Source: Scylla paramamosain
Taxonomy: Eukaryota > Arthropoda > Malacostraca > Decapoda > Portunidae
DNA length: 64,000 nucleotides
Direction: 5' to 3'
Assembly (NCBI RefSeq): GCF_035594125.1
Contig: NC_087181.1
Location: 7,054,840-7,118,839 of the forward strand
Shown: piece by piece, positions 34,837 to 47,117 of the stretch
Position numbering within the stretch: position 1 is the first letter of the stretch
How the letters are laid out: every line of letters starts with the position of its first letter
Program-made: the position numbers and the translations under genes
Notes under the pieces: generated by a model
Databases searched by the model: none
The model's input: the letters and a program-made list of their open reading frames with translations, nothing else
Told to the model about the DNA's origin: nothing

Positions 34837-35310
34837 GACACGCATTTAGTAAGGTTGCTCTGTTTCTCAATTAAGAATGTTATTCTTGAGTTTCAGCATT
34901 TTGGTATATAGGAAACTTCTCCATACACACGAGTTTTTGCGTTTTTTGCCTTGTGTTTTTTTTGAACTATAAAACATTCATTTTAGACTTTTCTCGCAAT
35001 GTCCCTTTGTTTCCCAATATAGAGTGCTTTGTATCAATTTTTGCGTTTTTTTGTAGGTAACAAGCTCAAAAACACTCAAAATATACATTTTTGGTAATGT
35101 TTTTCTGCTTCTTGATATTGGTTGGTTTGTATCAGTTTTAAGCGTTTTTCTACGTAAAACACTGAGAAGACACGTTTTCAGTAATTTTGTTTTGGATTGC
35201 CACATAGAGTGAGTTCCTTATTATTTATCGTTTTGGTGCCTAACATGCAGAAAAACACTCAAAAGACAGATTTCTGGTAAGGTCTTTAATTTCCTCATAT
35301 GGGAGGCTTT
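34837..35310 (-). repeat. Inverted HOR block 3
   Basis: On the minus strand M2 to M6 read in order, type b-like. The right edge is 'gggaggcttt', and 'aaatgtcttttcagtg' follows on the plus strand. The minus-strand frame at 34978-35205 is a chance frame. Confidence 0.92.
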
Positions 35311-36727
35311 AAATGTCTTTTCAGTGTTTTTCAGCGTGTTACGCAATAATGCACTAAAAGCCAGGGCAATCACATTACATTGGAATAAAACCAAATTTAA
35401 CGAAAAACTTGCCTTTAAGTGTTTTTGAGCTCCTTACATACCAAAACGCTAAAACGCATGTAAAATACATTTTATGGAGAAACAGAATAACATTACCAAA
35501 TACATTTATTTTGAGTGGTTTTGATCATGTTATCTATAAAAACGCTTAAATACATGCAAAGAACCTAATGTTTAGGAAACGAAAGGACATTACAAGAAAC
35601 GTGTATTATGAGTGTTTTTTTAAGTTCCTTCAGTACCAAAAAGCTAAATCCCACAAATAAAACTTTTTAGAAAAAAAAATTAATAAAGAAAAAAATTTAA
35701 AAAAAATGGGAATTTTTTTTTGTTTTTATCTTCATAGGTACCGAATTGTCAAAATTCTGCCAAATTTCAGAGAATTTATGTGGAAAAAAGAACATTATTA
35801 TGAAAGTTAATTATAGCTTTTTTTTTTCTGATTGTTATGTACCAAAACCCAAAGTGCATGCAAAGCCACCTATATAGGGAAGTTAAATGACTTTACCAGA
35901 AACCTGTCTTCTCAGTGTTTTTCAGCATTTTAGGCACCAATACGATAAATAATATGAAAATCAGCCAATATGTGAATGCAAAACAAAATTACTGAAAACG
36001 TGTCTTTTCAGTGTTTTACGTAGAAAAACGCTAAAGCGGATGCAAACCATCCTATATGAAGAAATAGAATAACATTACCAAAAAGATATACTCATACGCA
36101 AATACTCGTGTATATAGAGAAATTTTTACATACCAAAATGATGAAATGCATGAATAACACTTTTAATCGATAAACAGAACTACCTTACCAAATTGTGAAT
36201 TTTGAGTGTTTTTCACATTCTTAGTTACGAGTATGCCAAATTACATGCGAAACTAGCTTCATGTGGGAAAAAAAATGACATTACCAGAAAGGTATCTTTT
36301 GAGTGTTTTTGAGCGTGATATGCAACAAAGCACTAAAAAGCAGAACAATCACATTACATGGGAATAAAACCAACTTTTACGAAGAATTTGCCTTTAAGTG
36401 TTTTTTAAACCCCTTATATACCAAACCACTAAAACGCATGCAAAACAAACTTTATGGAGAAACAGAATAACATTACCAAAAACATGTATTTTGAGTGTTT
36501 TTGATCATGTTATCTATAAAAACGCTTAAGTACATGCAAAGAACATTATGTTTGGGAAAGAAAAGGACATTACGAGAAACGTGTATTATGAGTGTTTTTA
36601 TGAGTTCCTTAAGTACCAAAAAGCTAAAACCCACAAATAACACTCTTTATTTAAAAAATAAATAAATAAATAAATAAAAATAAAAAAAATAAGAATTTTT
36701 TGATTTTTTTGTTATTCATTTTTATAG
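35311..36727 (+). repeat. M8-M11, then a type e unit with M4-to-M6 junction
   Basis: M8-M11 occupy 35311-35737, with M8 showing 'gtgttacgcaataatgc'. The type e unit starts at 35738. M4 joins M6 near 36090 ('aaaaagatatactcatacgc'), removing M5. The homologue at 55918 still has M5, so this deletion came after the 20-kb blocks separated. Confidence 0.86.
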
Positions 36728-37846
36728 GTACCGAGAAGCCAAAATTCTAGGTAAATTCAGGGCAATCATATTATAAAATAATATTATAAAAAAAAGTTAA
36801 TTTCATTTTTTTTTCGGACTGTTATGTACCAAACCCTAAAGTGCATGCAAACCCTCCAATGTGAGGAAATTAAACGACCTTACCAGAAATTTGTGTTTTG
36901 TGTGTTTTTTAGCATGATAGGCACCAAACGATAAATAAAAAGGAACTCACTCAAATTGGGAATCCAAAACAATTTTATTGAAAACGTGTCTTCTCAGTGT
37001 TTTACGTAGAAAAACGTTAAAACGGATGCAAACCAACCAATATCAAGAAATAGAAAAACGTTACCAAAAAGGTATATTTTGAGTGTTTTTGAGCTTTTTA
37101 CCTACAAAAACGCGAAAATTGATGGAAAGCACTCTATATTGGGAAAGACAAGGACATTGCAAGAAAAGTGTTTTATAAACACTTTTAAAAGTGATTGTTT
37201 TATAGTTCAAAAGAACCACAAAGTAAACAACGCAAAAACTTGTGTATATGAAGAGATTTACTAGATACCAAAATGCTGAAACTCATGAATAACACTCTTA
37301 ATTAAAAAACAGAACAACCTTACTAAATGCGTGTATTTTGAGTGCTTTTCACATTCTTAGTCACCAAAAACCCCAAATTACATGCGAAAATAGCTTTGTG
37401 GGGAAAAAAAATGACTTTACCAGAAAAGTGTCTTTTGAGTGTTTTTCAGCGTGATAGGTAATAAAGCACTCAAAAGCAGGGCAATCACATTACATTGGAA
37501 TAAAACCATTTTTTACCAAGAACTTGCCTTTAAGTGTTTTGAGCTCCTTATATACAAAACTGCTAAAACCCATGCAAAACACACTTTATGGAAAAACAGA
37601 ATAACATTACCAAAACCTTGTATTTTGAGTGTTTTTTATCATGTTATCTATAAAAACGCTTAAATACATGCAAAGAACCTTATGCTTGGGAAACGAAAGG
37701 ACATTACGAGAAACGTGTATTATGAGTGTTTTTAAGTTCCTTAAGTACCAAAAAGGTAAATCCCACAAATAACACTCTTTATTGAGAAAAAATAAATAAA
37801 TATATAAAAAATAAAAAATAGGATTTTTTTTTATTTATCTTCATAA
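36728..37846 (+). repeat. Type b HOR unit containing the identity breakpoint
   Basis: A complete type b unit. M5 ends in a perfect fold-back palindrome at 37164-37186. From about 36947 to the right the sequence is almost the same as 57364 onward; to the left differences are frequent. Confidence 0.9.
37164..37186. repeat. Perfect fold-back palindrome at the end of M5
   Basis: The 10-base arms are 'aaaagtgttt' and its reverse complement around 'tat'. Other type b copies read 'aaaagtgtataatgagtg' here. The same palindrome is at 57582-57604, so it predates the 20.4-kb duplication. Confidence 0.95.
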
Positions 37847-39135
37847 GTACCGAGATGCCAAAATTCTGGGAAAATTCAGGACAATTATATGATAAAAGAA
37901 TATTATCAAAAAAGTTAATTTTAGCTTTTTTTTCGGACTGTTATGTACCAAACCCTAAAGTGCATGCAAAGCCTAAAGTGCATGCAAATATGAGGAAATT
38001 AAACGACCTTATCAGAAATCTCTCTTTTGAGTGTTGTTCAACATGTTAGGCACCAAAACAATAAATAATAAGGAACTCACTCTATATGGGAATTTAAAAC
38101 AAAATTACTGAAAACGTGTGTTCTCAGTGTTTTACGTAGAAGCCTAAAGTGCATGCAAATATGAGGAAATTAAACGACCTTATCAGAAATCTCTCTTTTG
38201 AGTGTTGTTCAACATGTTAGGCACCAAAACAATAAATAATAAGGAACTCACTCTATATGGGAATTTAAAACAAAATTACTGAAAACGTGTGTTCTCAGTG
38301 TTTTACGTAGAAAAACACTAAAACGGATGCAAACAAACCAATATAAAGAAATAGAAAAACATTACCAAAAAGGTATATTTTGAGTGTTTTTGAGCTTGTT
38401 ACCTATAAAAAAACACGAAAATTGATGCAAAGCACTCTATAATGGGATAGAAAAGGACATTGCAAGAAAAGTGTATAATGAGTGTTTTATAGTTCAAAAG
38501 AACCACAAGGCAAAAAATGCAAAAAACTAGTGTATATGAAGAAGTTTCTTACATACGAAAATGCTGAAACTCATGAACAACACTGTTAATCGAAAAACAG
38601 AACAGTCTTACTAAATGTGTGTATTTTGAGTGCTTTTCACATTCTTAGTTACCAAAACCCTAAATTGCATGTGAAACCAGCTTTATGTGGGAAAAAAAAT
38701 GACATTACAAGAAAAATGTCTTTTGAGTGTTTTTGAGCGTGTTAGGCAATAAAGCACTAAAAAGCAGGGTAATCACATTACATTGGAATAAAACCAATTT
38801 TTCAATAAGAACTTGCCTTTAAGTGTTTTTGAGCTCCTTATATACCAAAACACTAATACGCATGCAAAATACACTTTATGGTGAAACAGAATAACATTAA
38901 CAAAAACATGTATTTTGAGTGTTTTTGATCATGTTACCAATAAAAACGCTTAAATACATGCAAAGAACCCTATTTTTGGGAAACGAAAGGACATTACTAG
39001 AAACGTGTATTATGAGTGTTTTTAAAATCATTAAGTATGAAAAAGCTAACAGCCACAAATTACACTCTTTATTGAGAAAAAAAAATAATTAAAAAAATAC
39101 GATATTTTTTTTTTCATTCTTATTCATATTCACAG
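37847..39135 (+). repeat. Type b HOR unit with a 171-bp internal duplication
   Basis: It is 1.29 kb because the M2-M3 segment is present twice (37971-38141 and 38142-38312). An 18-base doubling ('cctaaagtgcatgcaaag') precedes it. The other monomers are in normal order. The same unit is at 58261-59549. Confidence 0.92.
37971..38312 (+). repeat. 171-bp exact tandem duplication (M2-M3)
   Basis: Both halves begin at 'gcctaaagtgcatgc' and end at 'gttttacgtagaa'. I found no difference between them. The copy in the distal block is at 58385-58726, so the duplication predates the 20.4-kb duplication. Confidence 0.95.
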
Positions 39136-40168
39136 GTAACGAGGTGCCAAAATTGGGGCAAAGTTCAGGAAATTATATGAAATAAGAACATTATCAAAAA
39201 AGTTAAATTTAGTTTATTTTTCGAACTGTTATTTACCAAACCCGTAAAGTGCATGCAAAGCCACCTTTATGGGGAAATTAAACCTCTTTGCCAGAAAACT
39301 GTTTTATGAGTGTTTTTCAGCATGTTAGGAACCAACACGATAAAACCCAAGGAAGTCAATCTATATAGGAATCGAAAACACAATTAATGAAAACGTGTCT
39401 TTTCGGTGTTTTACGTAGAAAAACGCTAAAACGGATGCAAACCAACCAAAATGAAGAAATAGAATAACATTACCAAAAAGGTATATTTTGAGTGTTTTTT
39501 GTAATTGTTACCTACAAAAAATGCGAAAATGGATGGAAAGCACTCTATATAGGGAAGAAAAAAGGACATTACGAGAAACGTGTATAATGAGTGTTTTATA
39601 GTTTCACCAGAACCACAAGGCAAAAAAAACGCAAAAACTCGTGTATATAAAGAAGTTTCTTACATTCCAAAATGCTGAAACTCATGAATAAGACTTTTAA
39701 TTGAGAAACAGAACAACTTTACTAAATGCGTGTATTTTGAGTGCTTTTCACATTCTTAGTTACAAAAATCCGAAATTACAAGCAAAACTAGTTTTACGTG
39801 GGAAAAAACGATATTACCAGAAAGGTGTCTTTTGAGTGTTTTAGATCGTGATATGCAACAAAGCACTAAAAAGCAGAACAATCATATTACATGGGAATAA
39901 AACCAACTTTTACCAAAAATATGCCTTTAAGTGTTTTTAACTCCTTACATAACAAAACGATAAAATGCATGCAAAACACCCTTTATGGGGAAACAAAATA
40001 ACATTACCAAAAACATGAATTTTAAGTGGATATTACGAAAATTGTGTATTATGAGAGTTTTTAGGTTCCTTAAGTACCAAAAAGCTAAAACACACAAATA
40101 ACACTCTTTATAGAGAGAAAAAAAAATTGAATACAAATTTTTTTTTTTTTTGTTATTCATCTTCATAG
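39136..40168 (+). repeat. Type c HOR unit with M9/M10 deletion
   Basis: Type c markers are present ('aaccaacacgataaaaccc', 'gtaattgttacc'). M9 runs into the end of M10 near 40029 ('aattttaagtggatattacg'), removing most of M10. The same unit is at 59550-60583. Confidence 0.87.
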
Positions 40169-41884
40169 GTACCGAGATGCCAAAGTTCTGGCAAAATTCA
40201 GGGAAATTAGGTAAAGAAAAAAAAATATAAAAAAAATCATTTCAGCTTTTTTCCGGAGTTATGTACCAAACCCTGAAGTGCATGCAAAGCCACCTATATG
40301 GGAAAATTACACGACTTTACTAGAAACCTGTACCAGAAGCAATTTCAACAATATTACTGAAAACAAGTCTTTTCAGAGATTTACGGAGAAAAACGCTAAA
40401 ACAGATGCAAACCAACCAATTTGAAGAAATAGAATAACATTACTAAAAAGGTATATTTTGAGTGCTTGTTACCTACAAAAAATTCAAAAATGGATGGAAA
40501 ACACTCTATATTAGGAAACAAAAGAACATTACGAAAAACGTGTATAATGAGTGTTTTATAGTTTCACAAGAACCACAAGGCAATAAACGCAAAAACTCGT
40601 GTATATAGAGAAGTTTCTTACATACCAAAATGATGAAATGCATGAATAACACTTTTAAATCGAGAAACAGAACTACCCTACCAAATTGTGTATTTTGAGT
40701 GTTTTTCACATTCTTAGTTACGAAATTGCCAAATTACATGCGAAACTAGCTTTATGTGGGAAAAAAAAATGACATTACCAGAAAAATGTCTTTTGAGTGT
40801 TTTTGAGCGTGATATGCAACAAAGCACTAAAAAGCAGAACAATCACATTACTTGGGAATAAAACCAACTTTTACGAAGAACTTGCCTAAATTTATGTTTT
40901 TTAAATCCTTACATACCAAAACGCTAAAACGCATGTAAGACACCCTTTATGGAGAAAGAGAATAACATTACCAAAATTACGTATTTTGAGTGTTTTTGAT
41001 AATGTTACCTATAAAAACGCTTTAATACATGTAAAGAACCCTCTGTTTGTATAAGAAAAGGACATTACGAAAATCAAGTATTATGAATGTTTTTAAGTTC
41101 CTTAAGTACCAAAAATCTAAAACTCACAAATAACACTTTATAGAGAAAATAAAAATGTTATTCATCTTCATAGGTACCGAGATACCAAAATTCTGGAAAA
41201 ATTCAGGGAAATTTTGTAAAAAAAAAAATATTATAAAAAAAATAATTTTTGCTTATTTTTTTTCCGGAGTTATGTACCAAACCCTGAAGTTCATGCAAAG
41301 CCACCTATATGGAGAAATTACTCGACTTCACCAGAAACCTGTCTTTTGAGTGTTATTTCAGCAATTTCAACAATATTACTGAAAACATGTCTTTTCAGTG
41401 ATTTACGTAGAAAAACGCTAAAACGGATGCAAACCAACCAATATGAAGAAATAGAATAACATTTCCAAAATTATATATTTTGATGTGTTTGTTACCTACA
41501 AAAAAATGCAAAAATGGATGAAACGCACTCTATATTAGGAAAGAAAAGGACATTACGAGAAACGTGTATAATGAGTGTTTTATAGTTTCACAAGGCAAAA
41601 AACTCAAAAACTGAAAACATCTTTTATGGACAAACAGAATAACATTACCAAAAACATGTATTTTGAGTGTTTTTGATCATGTTATCTATAAAAACGCTTA
41701 AATACATGCAAAGAACCATATGTTTGGGAAACGAAAGGACATTACGAGAAATATGTATTTTGAGTGTTTTTTAGTTCCTTAAGTACCAAAAAGCTAAAAC
41801 CCACAAATAACACTCTTTATTTAGAAAAATAAATAAATAAAAAATAAAAAAAAGGATTTTTAATTTTGTTATTTTTCTTCATAG
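40169..41884 (+). repeat. Two type z HOR units with truncated M3
   Basis: Unit anchors are at 40169 and 41174. Both have the shortened M3 ('caatttcaacaatattactg'). The first has a further small jump at 40331 ('aacctgtaccagaagc'). In the second, M6 joins M9 near 41617 ('aaaactgaaaacatctttta'), which deletes M7 and M8 and leaves 711 bp. Both recur at 60584 and 61589. Confidence 0.87.
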
Positions 41885-43586
41885 GAACTGAGATGCCAAA
41901 ATTCTGGGAAAATTCCGGGCTATTATATAATAAAAGAAAATGATCAAAAAAGTTAATTTTAGCTTTTTTTCGGACTGTTATATACCAAACCCTAAAGTGC
42001 ATGCAAAGCCTCTAATATGAGGAAATTAATCGACCTTAAAAGAAATCTGTCTTTTGAGTTTTTTTCAGAATGTTAGGCACCAAAACGATCAATAAATAAG
42101 GAACTCACTCTATATGGGAATCCAAAACAAAATTACTTGAAACGTGTCTTCTCAGTGTTTTACGTAGAAAAAAAGCTAAAACGGATGCAAACCAACCAAT
42201 ATAAAAAAAAAAAGAAAAACATTACCAAAAAGGTATATTTTGAGTATTTTTGAGCTTGTTACCTATAAAAAACGCGAAAATTGATGCAAAGCACTCTATA
42301 TTAGGAAATAATAGGACATTGCAAGAAAAGTGTATAATTAGTGTGTTATAGTTCAAAAGAACCAAAAGGCAAAAAACGCAAAAACTTGTGGATATAGAGA
42401 AGTTTTCTACATACCAAAATGCTGAAACTCATGAATAACTTTTCTAATTGAGAAAGAGAACAAGCTTACTAAATGCGTGTATTTTGAGATTTTTTCACAT
42501 TCTTAGTTACCGAAACCCCAAATTGCATGGGAAACCAGCTTTATGTGAGAAAAAAATGATATTACCAGAAAAATGTCTTTTGAGTGGTTTTGAGCCTGAT
42601 AGGCAATAAAGCACTAAAAAGCAGGGCAATCACATTACATTTTGAATAAAACCAATTTTTATCAAGAACATGCCTTTAAGTGTTTTTGAGCTCCTTATAT
42701 TCTAAACCGCTAAAACGCATGCAAAACAAACTTTATGGAGAAACAGAATAAAATTACCAAAAACATGTATTTTGAGTGTTTTTGATCAAGTTATCTATAA
42801 AAACACTTAAATACATGCAAAGTTTGGGAAACAAAAGGACATTACGAGAAACGTATATTATGAGTGTTTTTAAGTTTGTTAAGTACAAAAAACCTAAAAC
42901 CCACTCTTTATTTAGAAAAATAAATAAATAAAAAATAAAAAAAAAGGATTTTTTTTTCTTGGTATTCATCTTCATAGGTACCGAAATGCCAAAATTCTGG
43001 GAAAATTCAAGGCAATTATACGATAAGAGAATATTATCAAAAAAAGTTGATTTTAGCTTTTTTTTTCGGATTGTTATGTACCTAACGCTAAACTGCATGC
43101 AAAACCTCCTATATAAGGAAATTAAACGACCTTACCAGAAATCTGTCTTTTGAGTGTTTTTTTCAGCATGTTAGGCACCAAAATCATAAATAATAAGAAA
43201 CTCACTCTATATGGGAATCCACAACAAAATTACTGAAAACGTGTCTTCCCAGTGTTTTACGTAGAAAAACGCTAAAATGGATGCAAACCAACTAATATCA
43301 AGAAATAGAAAAAACATTACCAAAAAGGTATATTTTGAGTGTTTTTGAGCTTGGTACCTAGAAAAAAACGCTAAAATTGATACAAAGCACTCTATATTGG
43401 GAAACAAAGGGACATTGCGAGAAAAGTGTATAATGAGTGTATTTTTTCCAGAAGTGTCTTTTAATTGTTTTTGAACGTGTTAGGCAATGAAGTACTAAAA
43501 AGTAGGGCAATCACATTACATAGGAATAAAAGCAACTTTTACTAAGAACTTGCCAATATGTGTTTTTGAGCTCCTTACATACCAAA
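41885..43586 (+). repeat. Two type b units, right end of the near-identical block
   Basis: Unit anchors are at 41885 and 42978. In the second, M5 jumps to the end of M7 near 43442 ('gagtgtattttttccagaag'), then M8 and M9 follow. Position 43586 pairs with the last base of the window (64000). Whether the duplication runs further cannot be seen. Confidence 0.88.
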
Positions 43587-45059
43587 CCGCTAAAACGCAT
43601 GGAAAACAAACTTTATGGAAAAACAGAATAACATTACCAAAAACATGTATTTTGAGTGTTTTTGATCATGTTATCTATAAAAACGCTTAAATACATGCAA
43701 GAAACCCAAAATAAAGAAATAGAATAACATTACTAAAAAGGTATATTTTTAGTGTTTTTGTAATTGTTACCTACAAAAAACGCGAAAATGGATGGAAAGC
43801 ACTCTATATTGGGAAGCAAAAGGACATTACGAGAAACGTATATAATGAGTTTTTTATAGTTTCACAAGAACTACAAGGCAAAAAACGCAAAAACTCGTGT
43901 ATATAGAGAAATTTCTTACAATCCAAAATGCTGAAACTCTGGAACAACACTCTTAATTCAGAAATAGAATAATCTTACTAAATGCGTGTATTTTGAGTGC
44001 TTTTCACATCCTTAGTTACCAAAACCCCAAATTGCATGCGAAACCGGCTTTATGTGGGAAATAAATGACATTACCAGAAAAATGTCTTTTGAGCGGTTTT
44101 GACCGTGTTAGGCAAAAAAGCACTAAAAAGCAGGGCAATCACATTACATTGGAATAAAACCAATTTTTAACAAGAACTTGCCTTGAAGTGTATTTGAGCT
44201 CCTTATATACCAAAACATTAGAATGCATGCAAAATACACTTTATGGTGAAACAGAATAACTTTACCAAAAAACATGTATTTTGAGTGTTTTTGATCATGT
44301 TACCAATAAAAACGCTTAAATACATGTTTCTTAAACATCGATCGATGCAAAACACTCCCTATTGGGAAAGAAAAGGACATTACGAGAAACGTGTATAATG
44401 AGTGTCTCATTATTTTTGAGCAAACGAACTTCTGGTTCACAAGAACCACAAGGGAAAAAAACGCAAAAACTCGTGTATATGAAGAAGTTTTTTAGATACC
44501 AAAATGCTGAAACTCATGAATAACAATATTAAATGAGAAACAGAACAACCTTAACAAATGCGTGTATTTTGAGTGTTTTTTCACATTCTTAGCAAAACAC
44601 CAAATAGCACACGAAAAATGTTGGAAAAAAATGACATCAACAGAAGTGTCTTTTGAGTGTTTTTGAGCGTGTTAGGGAATAAATCACAAAAAAAAAAAAA
44701 AAAAAAACAGGGCAATCACATTACATGAGAATAAAACCAACTTTTACGAAGAACTTGCCTTGAAGTATTTTTGACCTCCTTACAAACCAAAACGCTAAAA
44801 CGCATGCAAAAAACTCCTTTATGGAAAAGCAGAATAACATTACTAAAAACATGTGTTTTAAGCGTTTTTGGTCATGTTACCTATAAAAATGCTTAAATAC
44901 ATGCAAAGAACCCTATGCTTGGGAAACGAAAGGACATTACGAGAAACGTGTATTAGGACCGTTTTTAAGTTCCTTAAGTACCAAAACGTTAAAACCCACA
45001 AATAACACTCTTTATAAAGAAAAAAATAAATAAATAAAAAAAATATTTTTTTTTTATAT
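43587..45059 (+). repeat. Rearranged satellite with three junctions
   Basis: M10 joins M4 near 43704 ('acatgcaagaaacccaaaat'). A type c stretch follows to M10, which near 44324-44347 runs through a fold-back patch into a type k M5 ('gatgcaaaacactccctatt'). A long A run (about 44688-44707) interrupts M8. M11 then ends in an AT-rich tract and M1 is cut so that its anchor is missing (about 45060). I see no gene. Confidence 0.82.
44324..44347. repeat. Fold-back filler at an M10-M5 junction
   Basis: Two overlapping palindromes lie at the junction: 'atgttt' with 'aaacat' around 'ctt' (44324-44338), and the 12-base 'catcgatcgatg' (44336-44347). The second does not belong to either flanking monomer, which suggests filler DNA made during repair. 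Confidence 0.88.
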
Positions 45060-46115
45060 TGATTGAAAATTAAGGGAATTTATGTGGAAAAAAAGAACAT
45101 TATCAAAAAAGTTAAATAAAGCTCTTTTTCGGATTTTATGTACGAAACTCTAAAGTGCATGCCACCTATATAAGGAAGTTAAACGACTTTACCAGAAACC
45201 TGTCTTTTCAGTGTTTTTCAGCATGTTAGGCACCAAAACGATAAATAATATGGAAGTCAGTCAATATGTGAATGCAAAACAAAATTACTGAAAACGTGTC
45301 TTTTCAGTGTTTTACGTAGAAAAACGCTAAAACGGATGCAAACCAACAAATATGAAGAAATAGAATAACATTACCAAAAAGTGTTTTTGAGCTTGTTACC
45401 TACAAAAAATTCGCAAATGGATGGAAAGCACTCTACATTGAGAAGGAAAAGGACATTACGAGAAACGTGTATAAATAGTTTCACAAGAACCACAAGACAA
45501 AAAACGCAAAAACTCGTGTATATAGAGAAGTTTCCTACATACCAAAACGCTAAAACTCATGAATAACACTTTTAATTGAAAAACAAAACTACCTTACCAA
45601 ATGTGTGTATTTTGAGTGTTTTTCACAATCTTAGTTACGAAAATCCCAAATTACATGCGATACTAGCTTTATGTGGGAAAAAAATGACATTAGCAGAAAA
45701 GTGTCTTTTGAGTGTTTTTGAACGTTATATGCAACAAAACACTAAAAAGCAGAACAATCACATTACATTGGAAAAAAAAAACAAATTTTACGAAGAACTT
45801 CCCTTTAAGTGTTTTTTAACTCCTTACATACCAAAACACTAAACGCATGCAAAACAACCTTTATGGAGAAACAGAATAACATTACCAAAAACATGTATTT
45901 TGAGTTTTTTTGATCATGTTACCTATAAAATCGCTTAAATATATGCAAAGAACCCTATGTTTCTGAAACGAAAGGACATTACGAAAATCGTGTATTATGG
46001 GTATTTTTAAGTTCCTAAAGTACCAAAAATCTAAAACCCACAAATTTTCTCTTTATAGAGAAAAAAAAAAAACAATAAAATTTTTTTTTTTTTTTTTTTG
46101 TTTTCATCTTAATAG
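45060..46115 (+). repeat. Type e HOR unit lacking the M1 anchor
   Basis: M1 is reduced to 'gaaaattaagggaatttatg'. M3 shows the e marker 'gaagtcagtcaatatgtgaa'. M6 is shortened near 45470 ('gtgtataaatagtttcac'). The tail ends in long A and T runs at about 46059-46099. Confidence 0.84.
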
Positions 46116-47117
46116 GTACCGATATGCCAAAATTCTGAGAAAATTCAGGGAAATTATGTGAAAAAAAAACATAAAAAAAATTTTTTTTTACCTTTTTCCG
46201 GAGTTATGTACGAAACCCGGAAGTGCATGCAAAGCACAATGGGGAAATTACACGACTTTACAAGAAACGTGTCTTTGGGTGTTTTCAGCAATTTCAACAA
46301 TATTACTGAAAACGTGTCTTTTCAGTTTTAGGGTAGAACGCTAAACGGATGCAAACCAACCAATATGAAGATATAGAATAACATTACAAAAAAGTTGTGT
46401 TTTTGAGCTTGTTAGCTACAAAAAACGCAAAAATGAATGCAAAGCAGTCTATATTGGGAAACAAAAGGATATTACATGAAAATTTTATAATGAATGTTTT
46501 AATAGTTTTTAAGAACCATAAGGGAAAAAACGCAAAAACTCGTATATATGGAGAAGTTTCTTAGATACCAAAATCATGAAACTCATGAATAACACTCTTA
46601 ATTGAGAAACAGAACAATCATAAGAAATGAGTGTATTTTGAGTGTATTTTTTTTCACATTCTTAGTGGTCCAACCCCAAATTACATGCTAAACTGTGGAA
46701 AAAAAATTAAATTACTAGAAAACTAACTTTTTAGTGTTTTTCAGCGTGTTAGGCAATAAAGCACTAAAAAGCAGGGCAATCACATTGCATGGGAATATAA
46801 CCAACTTTTACCAAGAACTTGCCTTTAAGTTTTTTTGAGCTCCTTACATACCAAAACGCTAAAACCCATGCAAAACACCATTTATGGAAAAACAGAATAA
46901 CATTATCAAAAACATGTATTTTGAGTGTTTTTGAGCTTGTTACCAATAAAAACGCTTTAATACATGCAAAGAACACTATATTGGGAATGAAAGGACATTA
47001 CTAAGAATGTGTATTATGAGTGTTTATAAGTTCCTTAAGTACCAAAAAGCTAAAACCCACAAATAAAATATGAAAAAAATAAGATTTTTTTTCTCTTTTT
47101 GTTATTCATCTTCATAG
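46116..47117 (+). repeat. Type z HOR unit with damaged M4
   Basis: It has the truncated M3 ('caatttcaacaatattactg'). M4 is degraded ('ttttagggtagaacgctaaa') and M4/M5 are shortened near 46392. It is more diverged than the z units at 40169 and 41174. Confidence 0.84.

Noticed and set aside
42754..43098. 114-codon minus-strand frame, repeated at 63168-63512
   Set aside because: The two copies are alike only because the 20.4-kb blocks are nearly identical. The frame crosses M1, M11 and M10 and is not kept in other units.
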